Source of the DNA: Aradus depressus
Taxonomy: Eukaryota > Arthropoda > Insecta > Hemiptera > Aradidae
Length of the DNA stretch: 64,000 bases
Direction of reading: 5' to 3'
NCBI GenBank assembly: GCA_963662175.1
Contig: OY759218.1
Location: 3,836,001-3,900,000 of the forward strand
Part shown: positions 63,771 to 64,000 of the stretch, one piece after another
Position numbering within the stretch: the stretch's first letter is position 1
How the letters are laid out: every line of letters starts with the position of its first letter
The notes under the pieces: model-generated
The model's input: the letters and a program-made list of their open reading frames with translations, nothing else
Databases searched by the model: none
What the model was told of the DNA's origin: nothing
Translations under genes and position numbers: made by a program

Positions 63771-64000
63771 CTAGCTAGCTAGGCGTTGCCCGGGAAAGTC
63801 ACTATTTCTCTCACCATTTCGAGTCTTGTAACAGCGAAATGTTGAATCACAATTTAACAATTATGGAGGGGGAATCAAGATACACTGAATTTGGATTGAT
63901 TGCATAGTGATGACACTATTTGACCTAAATTAATGATATCGGGAATGAAGCCACTGGGCTGCATTTATATACCTATCTTATAATATCGGATACTTGCTAT
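63771..64000 (-). mobile_element. Helitron 3' end, running off the window
   Basis: Plus-strand CTAG at 63771, preceded by A, then GGCGTTGCCCGGG; on the minus strand this is the CCCGGGCAACGCC hairpin-CTAG terminus seen at 41347. The body continues past 64000. Confidence 0.65.

Overview
The window is AT-rich animal nuclear DNA, almost certainly from an insect with a large, transposon-filled genome. The basis is spliced genes with GT-AG introns, a Drosophila-sized p120-catenin, an insect vig/SERBP1 gene, and LINE, Helitron, Tc1 and LTR families of insect type. A hemipteran-type genome is only a guess. Nothing bacterial or viral was recognised.

Two host genes account for essentially all conserved coding sequence and are divergently arranged. 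On the minus strand (25402 down to 4033) is p120ctn, a delta-catenin/armadillo-repeat protein. I assembled 14 coding exons whose splice phases all agree (2328 nt, 775 aa plus stop), ending in the PDZ ligand DSWV. On the plus strand (32274 to 52631) is vig (SERBP1/HABP4 family), 8 coding exons, also phase-perfect (1197 nt, 398 aa plus stop). A second, diverged but open copy of the vig start exon lies at 59918-60167; the rest of that paralogue, if it exists, is beyond the window.

Almost everything else is mobile DNA, much of it with resolvable ends. p120ctn introns hold an apparently intact CR1-like LINE with an 8-bp target duplication (7171-12230), a 5'-truncated LINE with a 14-bp duplication (17700-18243), a gutted Jockey-like LINE (about 21400-24490) and a Helitron fragment. 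The intergenic space holds a TIR transposon of an unnamed family (28345-30256), a LINE relic and a MITE candidate. vig intron 1 holds a minisatellite broken by a LINE whose poly(A) lies inside its RT gene (33108-36799). vig intron 2 holds a Tc1 with about 395-bp inverted repeats (37187-41581), itself interrupted by a 2715-bp Helitron (38633-41347), followed by a very young non-autonomous LTR element (41767-47000, 788-bp LTRs differing at one base). Downstream are three RTE-like LINE copies; one (60181-63660) sits 13 bp inside the intron of the second vig copy, and its 17-bp target duplication carries the splice donor.

The least expected signal is a set of dispersed palindromic repeats whose centres read as hammerhead-ribozyme cores: CUGANGA, a stem II hairpin, GAAA, a short self-complementary stem III, UH, and a matching stem I. 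At least four sequence-distinct families keep this architecture (15492-15533, 15854-15888, 27927-27962, 52887-52965), with decayed copies at 4294-4330, 47532-47570 and 54517-54551. They share one departure from the textbook core, an extra U before stem II, and several share a TAGACAATAT-like outer edge. They look like retrozyme or Penelope-type non-autonomous elements with dimeric hammerheads, but no coding partner is visible here.
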